Of a DNA stretch of 64,000 bases, positions 16,104 through 28,535 are shown one piece after another. The notes under the pieces are model-generated. The model saw only the letters and a list, made by a program, of their open reading frames with translations, had not been told where the DNA came from and did not search any database. Made by a program: the position numbers and the translations under genes. Source of the stretch: Flexivirga endophytica (GTDB taxonomy: Bacteria > Actinomycetota > Actinomycetes > Actinomycetales > Dermatophilaceae); contig NZ_BMHI01000009.1 of assembly GCF_014640635.1 (NCBI RefSeq), positions 49,304 to 113,303 on the forward strand, given 5' to 3'. Numbering within the stretch: position 1 is the stretch's first letter; every line of letters starts with the position of its first letter.

Positions 16104-16562
16104 TTACAGCGGAAGAGTCATCTGGAGCTCCCCGTCGTTGTTGGTTCCCATCACTGTGAAGCCCGCGGACTCGTAGAGCGCGATCGCAGATGCGTTGTCG
16201 GGATCGACAGTGAGACGCAGCGCCCGGCAGCGCTGATCGTGCCGGCCGAGTTCGACAAGGCGGCGCACAGTTGCTCGGCCGAGACCCTGCCGCTGATGAT
16301 GTCGGTCGATCAGGAGATGAAAGATTCCCAGCGATCCATCGTGTGAACGCCGATCGGCGACAGTTACCACCCCGACGACCTGCACCCCTTCGCGAATGAG
16401 GAACGGCCACCAGTCGACGCCGCCGGCACGCACAGCCGACTTGGCCAGTATCACGAGCAGGACGGGCTCGTAGCCGGCCACGTACCGCGCCTGTGGCGCG
16501 GTAGCTCTCACGTTGAGTCCTTCGCGCCAGTTGGCATCGGTGACGGTTTCGAGCTGAATCAT
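16104..16562 (-). CDS. GNAT-family N-acetyltransferase (SpeG-like)
   Basis: About 152 residues from the ATG at 16562 (MIQLETVTDANWREGLNVRA); a GTG three codons upstream is an alternative start. Motif A (DRHHQRQGLGRATVRRLVEL) and motif B (NASAIALYESAGFTVMG) are complete. The opening resembles the diamine/spermidine acetyltransferase group, but the substrate cannot be fixed by reading. It faces away from the aminoglycoside-kinase-like gene across ~120 bases. Confidence 0.85.
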   Translation of the reverse strand: MIQLETVTDANWREGLNVRATAPQARYVAGYEPVLLVILAKSAVRAGGVDWWPFLIREGVQVVGVVTVADRRSHDGSLGIFHLLIDRHHQRQGLGRATVRRLVELGRHDQRCRALRLTVDPDNASAIALYESAGFTVMGTNNDGELQMTLPL

Positions 16563-16686
16563 CTGCGTCACTGTGCCGTATCCGTGTGAACCACGCTGAG
16601 AACCAACCTGATTGCGGTATCGCACGGGCACTGAAGGAGCGCGAAAGCCAGCATTGCCGATTGCCCCGACGAATAGGCTCGCAGTC

Positions 16687-17631
16687 ATGTCCGACGACGA
16701 CTGGAGAGAAGGCGCGTTCACGAAGCGCCGACCGTCGCCGGCGACACTCGCCTGGGTTGCGACGTCGATGGGCCGCGGCAGCCGCGTCGTTGGGTGTCGC
16801 CGAATGACCGGAGGCGTCTCTTCCGCCATACATCGGGTGACCGTCGAGCGACGTGGAGTGCGAACGTTCGTCGTGCTGCGGCAGTACCCGAAGGGGCTCT
16901 GCCTGGAAGGGACTTTGCGGAAGGAGATCGCCAACCTCGAACTGGTGGCGGGCAGTGGGCTTCCGGTCCCGAGCATCTTGAGTGCCGACGTTTCAGGGGC
17001 CTCGACCGAGGGCGAGCCCTCGCTGCTGATGACCCGGTTGCCCGGTCACGTCGACCTCAACCCGACCAAAACGAGCTCGTGGATGACGAGGATCGCGGAA
17101 CTCGCCGTGTTGCTCCATTCCCTCGATCTACCCGCGAAGACGTTCAGGCCCTGGACGGATTCTTGGATCGCCCCAATGGGGGCGCTACAGGTGCCGTCCG
17201 GTGCACGAAAGCCGGCTGTCTGGAAGGCAGCGTTCGACGTCATCGCGTCCACGCCACCGACCGACACCGCCGCCTTCCTGCACGGCGACTTCCTGCCGGT
17301 CAACATGCTGTGGTCGCGCGGGAAGATCACCGGCCTGATCGATTGGAACGGAGTCCATCGAGGGTCGCGCGCGATCGACGTCGGCCTCTGCCGGCTATAC
17401 CTGGCTGCGCTCTACTCGCCCGAGTGGGCGGAGCAGCTTCGGGCGCGCTACGAATCGGTCGCCGGAGTGAGCCTCGATCCCTGGTGGGATCTGTATGCGC
17501 TGCTCCACCACAGCGACGACCAGTCGAAGTGGATCCAACGACAGGTCGCCGGCTGCCGGCCCGTCGACCTGCCCGGCATGACCCCCCGGGTCGAGGCCGT
17601 TGTCGAGACGGCGATTGGACGCCTCGGCTGA
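16687..17631 (+). CDS. Aminoglycoside phosphotransferase-fold (APH) protein
   Basis: A 314-residue kinase-like protein. The catalytic loop is HGDFLPVNML (~199-208, HxDxxxxN form) and the metal-binding loop is GLIDWNG (~216-222). The N-lobe lysine strand (TFVVLRQYPKG) has arginine-rich character. APH-fold proteins phosphorylate small molecules such as aminoglycosides, macrolides, choline or homoserine; nothing here shows that this one confers resistance. It is single, divergent from a GNAT gene. Start chosen at MSDDDWREGAF since the upstream frame overlaps the promoter region. Confidence 0.82.
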   Translation: MSDDDWREGAFTKRRPSPATLAWVATSMGRGSRVVGCRRMTGGVSSAIHRVTVERRGVRTFVVLRQYPKGLCLEGTLRKEIANLELVAGSGLPVPSILSADVSGASTEGEPSLLMTRLPGHVDLNPTKTSSWMTRIAELAVLLHSLDLPAKTFRPWTDSWIAPMGALQVPSGARKPAVWKAAFDVIASTPPTDTAAFLHGDFLPVNMLWSRGKITGLIDWNGVHRGSRAIDVGLCRLYLAALYSPEWAEQLRARYESVAGVSLDPWWDLYALLHHSDDQSKWIQRQVAGCRPVDLPGMTPRVEAVVETAIGRLG

Positions 17632-17757
17632 CTGCCATGACCCACGCGACAACGTGCGAATAACAACGTTGCGGCCGATGTCGATTCGCTCACCCGCCGT
17701 TCGTGTAGTTGGTGAGACGCTGGCACGAGGTCGGCGTACGAACCCAAGGAGAACGCC

Positions 17758-18114
17758 ATGGCTCAGTACCTGCTCAAGATGATCCAGCCCGTTGGCGAAG
17801 TGCCGGACCAGTCCGTCCTCGGACCGGTGATGGAGAAGCTCGGCGCCATACAACAGGAGCTGGCGGCACAGGATTCGTGGGTCTTCGGCGGGGGACTGCA
17901 CCAGCCCGAGACCGCGTCGATGGTGCGCCCCGGCGACAGCGGCCCCGTGGTCACCGACGGACCGTTCGCCGAAGGTGCCGAATTCGTCGGCGGCGTGACG
18001 ATCATCGATGTCGAGGACCTCGACGAAGCGTTGCGTTGGGCCCGTCGGTATGTCGAAGCCACCGGCCTGGCGACGGAGGTCGCGCCGTTCATCGCCGGTA
18101 TGCCGAGGGCATGA
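17758..18114 (+). CDS. YciI/DGPF-family protein, partner of the ECF42 sigma factor
   Basis: A 118-residue protein with the DGPF motif (TDGPFAEGAEFVGG, ~66-79), giving it the YCII-related fold. AAGGAG lies seven bases before the ATG. Its stop overlaps the sigma-factor start (ATGA), so the two are translationally coupled. In actinobacteria, DGPF-family genes are the standard companions and presumed targets of ECF42 sigma factors. Its own activity is unknown. Confidence 0.9.
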   Translation: MAQYLLKMIQPVGEVPDQSVLGPVMEKLGAIQQELAAQDSWVFGGGLHQPETASMVRPGDSGPVVTDGPFAEGAEFVGGVTIIDVEDLDEALRWARRYVEATGLATEVAPFIAGMPRA

Positions 18115-19352
18115 CTCCCGACTCTGGTGGGGTAAACGTCGGTGCTGTCTTCCGCAGCGAATACGGCCGCGCGGTGTCCGTGCTGACCGGCGTCCTCGGC
18201 GACATCGACCTCGCCGAGGACGCCGTGCAGGCGGCGTTCGAGATCGCCATACAGCGGTGGCCGCAGGACGGAGCGCCACCGAGCCCCGCAGGCTGGATCA
18301 TCACCACCGCCCGACGGCAGGCGATCGATCGGATTCGGCGCGAACAGAAGCGGGACGACAAGGAATCGGCCGCCCAGCAGCTGATCGAACAACAGCAACC
18401 CGAGCCGGAGGAGGTGCACGCCGTGCGTGACGACCGACTGCGGATGTTCTTCACCTGCTGCCACCCCGCGCTCGCGCCCGCAGCGCAGACGGCGCTGACC
18501 CTGCGCATTCTCGGCGGCCTCAGCACCGCCGAGATCGCGCGCTCCTTCATCACGTCAGAACCGACCATCGCACAGCGAATCGTCAGAGCCAAAGCCAAGA
18601 TTCGCGACGCGCGCATCCCGTTCCGCATCCCGGACGACGCCGAGCTGCCCGACCGGCTGGACGGTGTGCTGCGGGCGGTCTACCTGATCTTCACCGAAGC
18701 GCATCTCGCGACAGCCGGCGACGAAGCCATGCGCGACGGCCTTGCGGCCGAGGCGATCCGGCTGGCGCGGCTGCTGCGCGAATTGATGCCGGACGAACCG
18801 GAAGTGACCGGCCTTCTCGCGCTCCTGTTGCTGACCCACGCGCGCCGGCCCGCGCGGCTGGACGAGGCCGGCGAGCTCGTCCCTCTCGACCAGCAGGACC
18901 GAGCGTTGTGGGACCAGGACCTCATCGCCGAGGGACACGACCTCGTCCGAGCCTGTCTGCGGCGCAATCACCCCGGCAGCTATCAGATCCAGGCGGCGAT
19001 CGCGGCCGTGCACACGGACGCGCCGGCCTTCACCGAGACGGACTGGTCGCAGATCGTCGCCCTCCATGACCAGTTGGCCGCGAGAGACCGCAGCCCGGTC
19101 GTCGCACTGCACCGGGCGATCGCGATCGGTGAGCGCGACGGCGCCGTAGCCGGACTGGCGGCGCTCGAGCCGCTTGCGGACGACCGCACGATGCAGCGGT
19201 ATGCCGTCTTCCACGCCGCCCGCGCGAGGCTGCTGACACTGCTCGGCCGTATGGCGGAGGCCGACGCGTCATACGAACGCGCCATCGGACTGACCGGCAA
19301 CTCCGCCGAGCGCCGCGCACTGCAGCGCCGCCGGTCGGAGGGCATGCCCTGA
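18111..19352 (+). CDS. ECF42-type RNA polymerase sigma factor with C-terminal extension
   Basis: A 413-residue protein, about twice the size of a minimal ECF sigma. Region 2 spans ~12-85 (FRSEYGRAVSVLTGVLGDID, DAVQAAFEIAIQRWP) and region 4 ~120-175 (LTLRILGGLSTAEIARSFIT, SEPTIAQRIVRAKAKIRDA). The remaining ~230 residues form the TPR/SnoaL-like extension typical of ECF42, which controls activity without a separate anti-sigma factor. No anti-sigma gene adjoins, as expected. Coupled to the DGPF gene upstream. Target promoters not seen. Confidence 0.92.
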   Translation: MTPDSGGVNVGAVFRSEYGRAVSVLTGVLGDIDLAEDAVQAAFEIAIQRWPQDGAPPSPAGWIITTARRQAIDRIRREQKRDDKESAAQQLIEQQQPEPEEVHAVRDDRLRMFFTCCHPALAPAAQTALTLRILGGLSTAEIARSFITSEPTIAQRIVRAKAKIRDARIPFRIPDDAELPDRLDGVLRAVYLIFTEAHLATAGDEAMRDGLAAEAIRLARLLRELMPDEPEVTGLLALLLLTHARRPARLDEAGELVPLDQQDRALWDQDLIAEGHDLVRACLRRNHPGSYQIQAAIAAVHTDAPAFTETDWSQIVALHDQLAARDRSPVVALHRAIAIGERDGAVAGLAALEPLADDRTMQRYAVFHAARARLLTLLGRMAEADASYERAIGLTGNSAERRALQRRRSEGMP

Positions 19353-19464
19353 GTCCCGACGCCGGAGCCGACGACCGGAGCACCACCGACAGACCGGTAA
19401 CATCGCCGCGGGTCCGCACGCGCACCACGGTCCCGCCATCCCGCGCCATCAGGAGTCGAATCCC

Positions 19465-20910
19465 GTGACCGCAACACCCGCAGCCGTCATCGTCCTGTCC
19501 GCAGGGGACGGCACCCGGATGAAGTCGCGCCGCAACAAAGCACTGCACGCCATCGGCGGTCGAACCCTCGTCGGGCACTCGGTGAGTGCGGCCGTCGGCA
19601 CCGGCGCGCAGTATGTCGCCGTCGTGGTCCGCGCTCAAAAGGAGTCCGTCGCTGCCGCCGCGCGGGAGGTCTCCGAGGACATCGTCGTCGCCGAGCAGGA
19701 CGACGTCTACGGCACCGGCCGTGCGGCCGAGTGCGGACTGCTCGCCCTGCCGGAGGACCTGTCCGGCACCGTCCTGGTCACCACCGGCGACACCCCGCTA
19801 CTGACCGCCGAGACCCTCCAGCAGCTGACTGAGGAGCACGAGCGCGCGGCCTGCGCGGTCACCGTGCTGACGGGTGTCCTTCCGGACGCAGCCGGTTACG
19901 GACGGATCGTGCGGGACGAGCAGGGCAGTGTGCAGGCCATCGTCGAGCACAAGCAGGCCACCCCCGAGCAGCGGAAGATCGGCGAATTCAACTCTGGCAT
20001 CTTCGCTTTCGACGCTGCGGTGCTGCGCGACGCGCTCGCCGAGGTCGGCGTGCACGCGGAGGCCGGCGAGAAGTACCTCACCGACGTCGTCGAGATCGCG
20101 GTTCGTCGCGGACTGCGGGTCAGCGGCCACGTGCTAGGGGACCTGTGGCAGACCGAGGGCGTCAACGACAAGGCACAGCTCGCCCGACTCGGCAAGGAAC
20201 TCAACCGTCGCACCCTGGACGCGCTGATGCGCGAGAGCGGCGCGATCGTCATCGACCCCGACACCACCTGGGTGGACGTCGGTGTGAGCGTCGGTCAGGA
20301 CACCGTCATACATCCGGGGTGTCAGCTGCACGGCGCCACGTCCATCGGCGCCGACTGCACCATCGGCCCCGACACCACGCTGACCGACACCGAGGTGCGC
20401 GACGGTGCGAGCGTCATTCGCACTGTGGCGCAGCTGGCGCTGATCGGTGACGAGGCGACGGTCGGTCCGTTCTCCTACCTGCGCCCGGGCACCGAACTCG
20501 GCCGCGGAGGCAAGATCGGCGGCTTCGTCGAGACCAAGAACGCCCAGATCGGCGACGGTGCGAAGGTGCCGCACCTGACCTACTGCGGCGACGCCACGAT
20601 AGGCGAGGGCAGCAACATCGGGGCGGGCACGATCTTCGCCAACTACGACGGCGTGGCCAAGAGCCGCACGACCATCGGCAAGCACAGCTTCGTCGGCAGC
20701 AACTCGGTGATCGTCGCGCCGGTGCACATCGCCGACGGTGCGTATGTCGCAGCCGGCTCGACCGTCATCAAGGACGTCGCCCCGGGGGAGTTGGGGATCT
20801 CGCGCGCGGAGCAGCGCAACGTCGCCGGCTGGGTCGGCCGCAAGCGCGAAGGCACCGCATCCGCGGATGCAGCACATCGGGCACAGCAGGAAGGTTCTTC
20901 CAACCAATGA
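19465..20910 (+). CDS. glmU: Bifunctional GlcN-1-P acetyltransferase / GlcNAc-1-P uridyltransferase
   Basis: A 481-residue protein making UDP-GlcNAc for peptidoglycan. The N-terminal uridyltransferase has LSAGDGTRMKSRRNKALH (~11-28), the usual LAAGxGTRM with a serine. The C-terminal half (~255-450) is a left-handed beta-helix of hexapeptide repeats ending in the acetyltransferase loop (GTIFANYDGVAKSRTTIGKH). Start is GTG with AGGAG eight bases before. Its stop overlaps the prs start (ATGA). Backbone order glmU-prs-rplY-pth is conserved in actinobacteria. Confidence 0.97.
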   Translation: MTATPAAVIVLSAGDGTRMKSRRNKALHAIGGRTLVGHSVSAAVGTGAQYVAVVVRAQKESVAAAAREVSEDIVVAEQDDVYGTGRAAECGLLALPEDLSGTVLVTTGDTPLLTAETLQQLTEEHERAACAVTVLTGVLPDAAGYGRIVRDEQGSVQAIVEHKQATPEQRKIGEFNSGIFAFDAAVLRDALAEVGVHAEAGEKYLTDVVEIAVRRGLRVSGHVLGDLWQTEGVNDKAQLARLGKELNRRTLDALMRESGAIVIDPDTTWVDVGVSVGQDTVIHPGCQLHGATSIGADCTIGPDTTLTDTEVRDGASVIRTVAQLALIGDEATVGPFSYLRPGTELGRGGKIGGFVETKNAQIGDGAKVPHLTYCGDATIGEGSNIGAGTIFANYDGVAKSRTTIGKHSFVGSNSVIVAPVHIADGAYVAAGSTVIKDVAPGELGISRAEQRNVAGWVGRKREGTASADAAHRAQQEGSSNQ

Positions 20911-21884
20911 GCACAGGCATGAAGCGCACCACGGAGAAGAACCTGATGGTCTTCTCCGGTCGCGCGCACCAGGAGTTGGCCGAATCGGTCGCTGAAGACC
21001 TCGGCACCCAGCTGGTGCCGACCGAGTTGCGCGACTTCGCGAACACCGAGATGTACGTGCGATTCGACGAATCCGTACGCGGCTGCGACGCCTTCGTCCT
21101 CCAGAGCCACACCGCGCCGATCAACAAGTGGATCATGGAGCACCTGCTCATGGTCGACGCGCTGAAGCGCGCCAGCGCCAAGCGCATCACCGTCGTGACG
21201 CCCTTCTACGGCTACGCCCGACAGGACAAGAAGTCGCGCGGTCGCGAGCCGATCAGCGCCCGGCTGATGGCCGACATGTTCAAGACCGCCGGCGCCGACC
21301 GGTTGATGACGGTCGACCTGCACACCGACCAGATCCAAGGCTTCTTCGACGGTCCGGTCGATCATCTGCAGGCACTGCCGATCCTGACCGGCTACGTCAA
21401 GGACAACTACGGCGCCGAGGAACTCACCGTCGTCTCGCCGGACGCCGGCCGCATCAAGGTCGCCGAGCAGTGGTCCAAGCGCCTCGACGGCGCCCCGCTG
21501 GCCTTCATACACAAGACGCGAGACGTCACCCGCTCGAACGCCAGCGTCGCCAACCGCGTCATCGGCCACGTCGAGGGCCGCACCTGCATCCTGGTCGACG
21601 ACATGATCGATTCCGGCGGCACGATCTGCCACGCCGCCGACGCGCTGATGGCGGACGGGGCGGCGAGTGTCGTCATCGCCGCCACGCACGCGATCTTCTC
21701 CGACCCGGCAGTGCAGCGACTGCAGGACTCGGTGGCCCGCGAGGTGATCGTGACCGACACCCTGCCGATCACACCGCAGAAGCAGTTCGACAAGCTCACC
21801 CCGCTGTCGATCGCACCGTTGCTGGGCAAGGCCATTCGCGAGGTCTTCGAGGACGGCTCGGTCACCTCCATGTTCACCCCCTGA
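20907..21884 (+). CDS. prs: Ribose-phosphate pyrophosphokinase (PRPP synthase)
   Basis: A 325-residue class I PRPP synthetase. It transfers pyrophosphate from ATP to ribose 5-phosphate, feeding purine, pyrimidine, histidine and NAD synthesis. The flexible-loop motif YGYARQDKKSRGREPIS, the divalent-metal signature DLHTDQIQGFF and the ribose-phosphate loop VDDMIDSGGTI are intact. The start codon overlaps the glmU stop, so the genes are coupled. Confidence 0.97.
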   Translation: MSTGMKRTTEKNLMVFSGRAHQELAESVAEDLGTQLVPTELRDFANTEMYVRFDESVRGCDAFVLQSHTAPINKWIMEHLLMVDALKRASAKRITVVTPFYGYARQDKKSRGREPISARLMADMFKTAGADRLMTVDLHTDQIQGFFDGPVDHLQALPILTGYVKDNYGAEELTVVSPDAGRIKVAEQWSKRLDGAPLAFIHKTRDVTRSNASVANRVIGHVEGRTCILVDDMIDSGGTICHAADALMADGAASVVIAATHAIFSDPAVQRLQDSVAREVIVTDTLPITPQKQFDKLTPLSIAPLLGKAIREVFEDGSVTSMFTP

Positions 21885-22124
21885 CCTCGGGCGGCGTGTA
21901 GCGCCCGATTTGGGGCGGCGCCGTCCTGCGGCATACGATGTGTGCCGCCAGCCTCGGCGAGGGACGATTCACGATCGGTCGTCCGTGATCGACAAGGTGT
22001 GCACCGCGAGCATTTCCGTATGCCGCTTCCGCGCGCACCGACCCCGGTCACTCACCGCTCGCGCCGCGTCCCGCGTCGAGGCAGCCACATCCATCAACTG
22101 CTGCTCGACGAAGCGAGGAAACTC

Positions 22125-22793
22125 ATGGCTCTGAAAGAGATCCGTCTGGACGCCGAAGTCCGTACCGAGTTCGGCAAGGGTGCGGCCCGCCGCATCCGTC
22201 GTGACCACAAGATTCCGGCCGTGCTCTACGGCCACGGCACCGAGCCGGTGCACCTGACCCTCCCCGGCCACGAGTCGATGCTCGCGCTCAAGCACGCCAA
22301 CGCGATCCTCACGCTGAACTTCGACGGCAAGCAGGAGCTGGCCCTGGCCAAGGACGTCCAGCGTGACGCCATCAAGCCGGTCATCGAGCACATCGACCTG
22401 GTCATCGTGAAGCGCGGCGAGAAGGTCACCGTCGACGTCGGCGTGCACGTCGAGGGCGAAGCCGCACCGGAGACCAACGTCGTCGTCGAGAACAGCTCGC
22501 TGACCGTCGAGGCCGACGTCATCGCCATCCCCGAGTCCTTCACCGTCTCGGTCGAGGGCCTCGAGGCCGGCAGCCAGGTCCTGGCCAAGGACGTCGAGCT
22601 GCCCGAGGGCGTCTCGCTGGTCTCCGACGAGGAGTTGCTCGTCGTCAATGTCAGCCAGCAGATCTCCGCCGAGGAGCTCGAGGAGGAGCTGGCTGAGGCA
22701 GAGGACGAGGCCGGCATCGAGAAGGACGAGTCCGAGGACGAGGCCGCCGAGGCCTCCGAGGGCGACTCCGAGGACGAGGGCGACAAGGCCTGA
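22125..22793 (+). CDS. rplY: 50S ribosomal protein L25 (long general-stress CTC form)
   Basis: A 222-residue CTC-type L25. The N-terminal ~95 residues are the 5S-rRNA-binding L25 fold ([20 protein letters not shown]), followed by the TL5-type second domain to ~185 and a very acidic tail of ~35 residues ([20 protein letters not shown]), longer than needed for the fold. GAGGAAA precedes the ATG by six bases. The 240-base gap after prs should hold its own promoter; a GC-rich terminator follows. Confidence 0.95.
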   Translation: MALKEIRLDAEVRTEFGKGAARRIRRDHKIPAVLYGHGTEPVHLTLPGHESMLALKHANAILTLNFDGKQELALAKDVQRDAIKPVIEHIDLVIVKRGEKVTVDVGVHVEGEAAPETNVVVENSSLTVEADVIAIPESFTVSVEGLEAGSQVLAKDVELPEGVSLVSDEELLVVNVSQQISAEELEEELAEAEDEAGIEKDESEDEAAEASEGDSEDEGDKA

Positions 22794-22811
22794 GGCACTT
22801 CCACGAAGTCG

Positions 22812-22850
22812 ATGCGGCCCCGGTCCGAGATGGATCGGGGCCGCATTTGT
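22812..22850 (+). terminator. Intrinsic terminator after rplY
   Basis: Perfect 11-bp inverted repeat ATGCGGCCCCG (22812-22822) / CGGGGCCGCAT (22836-22846), 14-base loop, followed by TTGT. It begins 19 bases after the rplY stop. Confidence 0.85.
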
Positions 22851-23058
22851 CACCCCACGAAGTTCTCCCCCGCTGCGTCACCCCACGAAGTTCTCCCCCG
22901 CTGCGTCACCCCACGAAGTTCTCCCCCGCTTCGCTCCTCCGATACTTCGCGGGGACCCCGACTCGCTCCTCCGATACTTCGCGGGGACCCCGACTCGCTC
23001 CTCCGATACCTCGCGGGGACCCCGACTCGCTCCTCCGATACTTCGCGGGGACCCCGAC
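22851..23058. repeat. Compound tandem array of the palindromic element: 3 x 28 bp then 4 x 32 bp
   Basis: Unit A (CACCCCACGAAGTTCTCC + CCGCTGCGT) occurs at 22851-22878, 22879-22906 and, truncated, 22907-22930. Unit B (TCGCTCCTCCGATACTTCGC + GGGGACCCCGAC) occurs at 22931-22962, 22963-22994, 22995-23026 (one base different) and 23027-23058. A plus B joined reconstitutes the element embedded in tam (8312-8365) in reverse orientation. So each half of one original element has been amplified separately. It fills the space between the rplY terminator and pth; any pth promoter must lie within it or in the last ~85 bases. Confidence 0.92.
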
Positions 23059-23146
23059 TCTCTTCCCCAGATGTTCCACCAGGCTCCGGAGCGCGGTCCG
23101 GAATGCGTTATCTTCAAAGCGTTTCCGCGAGCTGATTGGGATCCAC

Positions 23147-23725
23147 GTGACTGACGAAGCACCCTGGTTGATCGTCGGTCTCGGCAACCCCGGCCCCAAA
23201 TACGCCGGCAACCGACACAACGTCGGAGCCATGGTGGTCGAGCGTATGGCGGCCGACGCCGGGGCCTCCCTGCGCGCGCACAAGGCCGGTGCGCTCGCGG
23301 CACAGGTCCGGGTGGCCGGCCAGGCGGCGATCATCGCCATACCCACGAGCTACATGAACGAGTCCGGTGGACCGGTCGCCGGGCTGATGCGCTTCTTCAA
23401 GGTGCCACTCGAGCACCTGATCGTGATCCACGACGAGCTCGACATCGACTTCGCGACGCTGCGGCTCAAGCGTGGCGGCGGCGAGGGCGGCCACAACGGG
23501 CTCAGGTCGATCAGCAAGTCGACCGGCAGCAAGGACTACCTGCGGGTGCGGGTCGGCATCGGTCGTCCGCCGGGGCGGATGGACGCCGCGTCATACGTGC
23601 TGAGGGACTTCAACGGCACCGAGCGCAAGGAACTGGACTTCCTGGTCCCAGACACGGTCGAGGCCGTGGAACTGCTGCTCACCAAGGGTCTGACCGACGC
23701 GCAGAACGTCATCCACGCCCGCTGA
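23147..23725 (+). CDS. pth: Peptidyl-tRNA hydrolase
   Basis: A 192-residue enzyme that frees tRNA from prematurely released peptidyl-tRNA. Landmarks: [20 protein letters not shown] (catalytic His in RHNVG), [29 protein letters not shown] and GHNGLRSI. The GTG at 23147 was chosen because the protein then has normal length; the open frame continues upstream only by running through the repeat array. No strong ribosome binding site precedes it. Confidence 0.97.
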   Translation: MTDEAPWLIVGLGNPGPKYAGNRHNVGAMVVERMAADAGASLRAHKAGALAAQVRVAGQAAIIAIPTSYMNESGGPVAGLMRFFKVPLEHLIVIHDELDIDFATLRLKRGGGEGGHNGLRSISKSTGSKDYLRVRVGIGRPPGRMDAASYVLRDFNGTERKELDFLVPDTVEAVELLLTKGLTDAQNVIHAR

Positions 23726-23771
23726 GCAGAACCGCTGTCAACGATCGGTGGGCGACGGTAGCGTCAGTCCC

Positions 23772-24167
23772 ATGCATCGCAGCCGCATCGGAGTCGTCCT
23801 CATCGACCATCCGCCGGAGTCGTATGCCGCCGCGGCCGCCTTCTGGACCACCGCGCGGGGAAGTGATCGGGAGGCGACCGGCAGCACGACGCCGGAGGAT
23901 CGTTTCGAGGGCTTGGACAGTTTGCCCGGCGGCGTCATGATCGCCATGCAACGCTTGGACGACGGGCGGCCACGCGTGCACCTCGACATCGAGACCGATG
24001 ACGTCGACGCAGAAGTCGACCGGCTGGTCGCCGCCGGCGCGACGGTCGCCGAGCGCCACGACGAGGAGCACTACGCGATCCTCACCGACCCCGGCGGGCT
24101 GATCTTCTGCGTCGTGCCGGTGCAGAGCCGGGAGGGCTTCGCGGAGCACGCCGTCGTCTGGGAGTGA
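23772..24167 (+). CDS. VOC family (glyoxalase-like) protein
   Basis: About 131 residues from the ATG at 23772. Single VOC domain pair: IGVVLIDHPPESYAAAAAFW at the start, then a central HLDIETDDVDAEVDRLVAAG and closing HYAILTDPGGLIFCVVPV. It resembles the actinobacterial Glyoxalase_6 group. Metal ligands are not all obvious, so an enzymatic role is uncertain. It lies between pth and mfd, an insertion relative to the simplest backbone order. Confidence 0.8.
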   Translation: MHRSRIGVVLIDHPPESYAAAAAFWTTARGSDREATGSTTPEDRFEGLDSLPGGVMIAMQRLDDGRPRVHLDIETDDVDAEVDRLVAAGATVAERHDEEHYAILTDPGGLIFCVVPVQSREGFAEHAVVWE

Positions 24168-24198
24168 CACCGGAGCGCATTAGAATTGACCACGTCAA

Positions 24199-24228
24199 CC
24201 CCGTCTCGCCCGCGAACGGGGCCCTTTT
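24199..24228 (+). terminator. Candidate intrinsic terminator before mfd
   Basis: CCCCGT (24199-24204) and ACGGGG (24216-24221) with an 11-base loop, followed by CCCTTTTG. It starts 31 bases after the VOC gene stop and precedes mfd by ~50 bases. Confidence 0.65.
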
Positions 24229-24274
24229 GCGTGTCTGCGGCTGCAGGTGCGATGTGTGAAGGAGCTGCTCACCC

Positions 24275-27886
<3,612 letters not shown>

Positions 27887-27983
27887 CCGGGCATCGCCCG
27901 GCACAGAGCGGGCTGGCATGATGCATCTGGTGTGGCGTCGCTCCACGCCCCACAGACTTCGTACAGGAGAAAGGCCAACCCGC

Positions 27984-28535
27984 ATGCCGAGCCTCAGTCA
28001 CGGTCGATTCGCCCTGGGTGCAGCAGCATCGCTGTGCACCCTCGCGCTGGCAGGGTGTGGCAGTGGCGGTGTGATGCACAACGGCAAAACGGCCCTGACC
28101 TATGACGGCAAGACGGTCAGCAACACGCAGTTGCAGACCGCGACCAAGGACATCTCGGCCTTCGTCGGTGCGCCGATCGAGCCGGGCGTCGTGGCCGGCC
28201 GGCTGGCGATCGGCCCGCAGATCGAGAAGTATGCCGCCAAGAAGGGCCAGACCCCGATCAGCGACAGCCAGATCCAGGCCCAGAAACCGAAGGTCAAGCT
28301 CTCCGACACCGCGCTCGAGGCGCTGCGCATCGACGCCCTGATCAGCAGCATGGCCAACAACGGCGACATCACCAATCAGAGCCTGCAGGCGCTGACCAAG
28401 AAGAGCGACGTCACGCTCAATCCCCGCTACGGCGCCTGGGAGAAGGGCAAGGGGATCGTCGCGGGATCGCACCCGTGGATCAGCGAGAAGCCGACCCCAT
28501 CCGCCGCTGCGGCCCGGGGTCAAGCCCAAGGGTGA
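27984..28535 (+). CDS. SurA N-terminal-like lipoprotein
   Basis: A 183-residue lipoprotein: leader MPSLSHGRFALGAAASL, lipobox LALAGC near residue 24. The following helical segment (ALTYDGKTVSNTQLQTATKD) resembles the SurA/PrsA chaperone N-terminal fold, but no peptidyl-prolyl isomerase domain is present. AGGAGAAAGG lies upstream of the ATG. The mfd / lipoprotein / mazG order is known from streptomycetes. Its last codons overlap the mazG GTG start (GTGA). Probably a membrane-anchored folding helper; unproven. Confidence 0.82.
   Translation: MPSLSHGRFALGAAASLCTLALAGCGSGGVMHNGKTALTYDGKTVSNTQLQTATKDISAFVGAPIEPGVVAGRLAIGPQIEKYAAKKGQTPISDSQIQAQKPKVKLSDTALEALRIDALISSMANNGDITNQSLQALTKKSDVTLNPRYGAWEKGKGIVAGSHPWISEKPTPSAAAARGQAQG

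Noticed and set aside
14479..16833. 784-codon version of the HNH gene
   Set aside because: The first ~300 codons run through a GNAT gene and lack features; AAGGGGAT and the DUF222 start support 15924.
16687..17631. Aminoglycoside resistance gene
   Set aside because: Only the broad kinase fold is visible; nothing points to a specific drug.
9952..19464. Integrated plasmid or prophage next to the tRNA
   Set aside because: No integrase, excisionase, replication or phage structural gene, and no repeated tRNA end was found.
22851..23058. CRISPR array
   Set aside because: Repeats are directly adjacent with no unique spacers, come in two unit types, and no cas genes are present.
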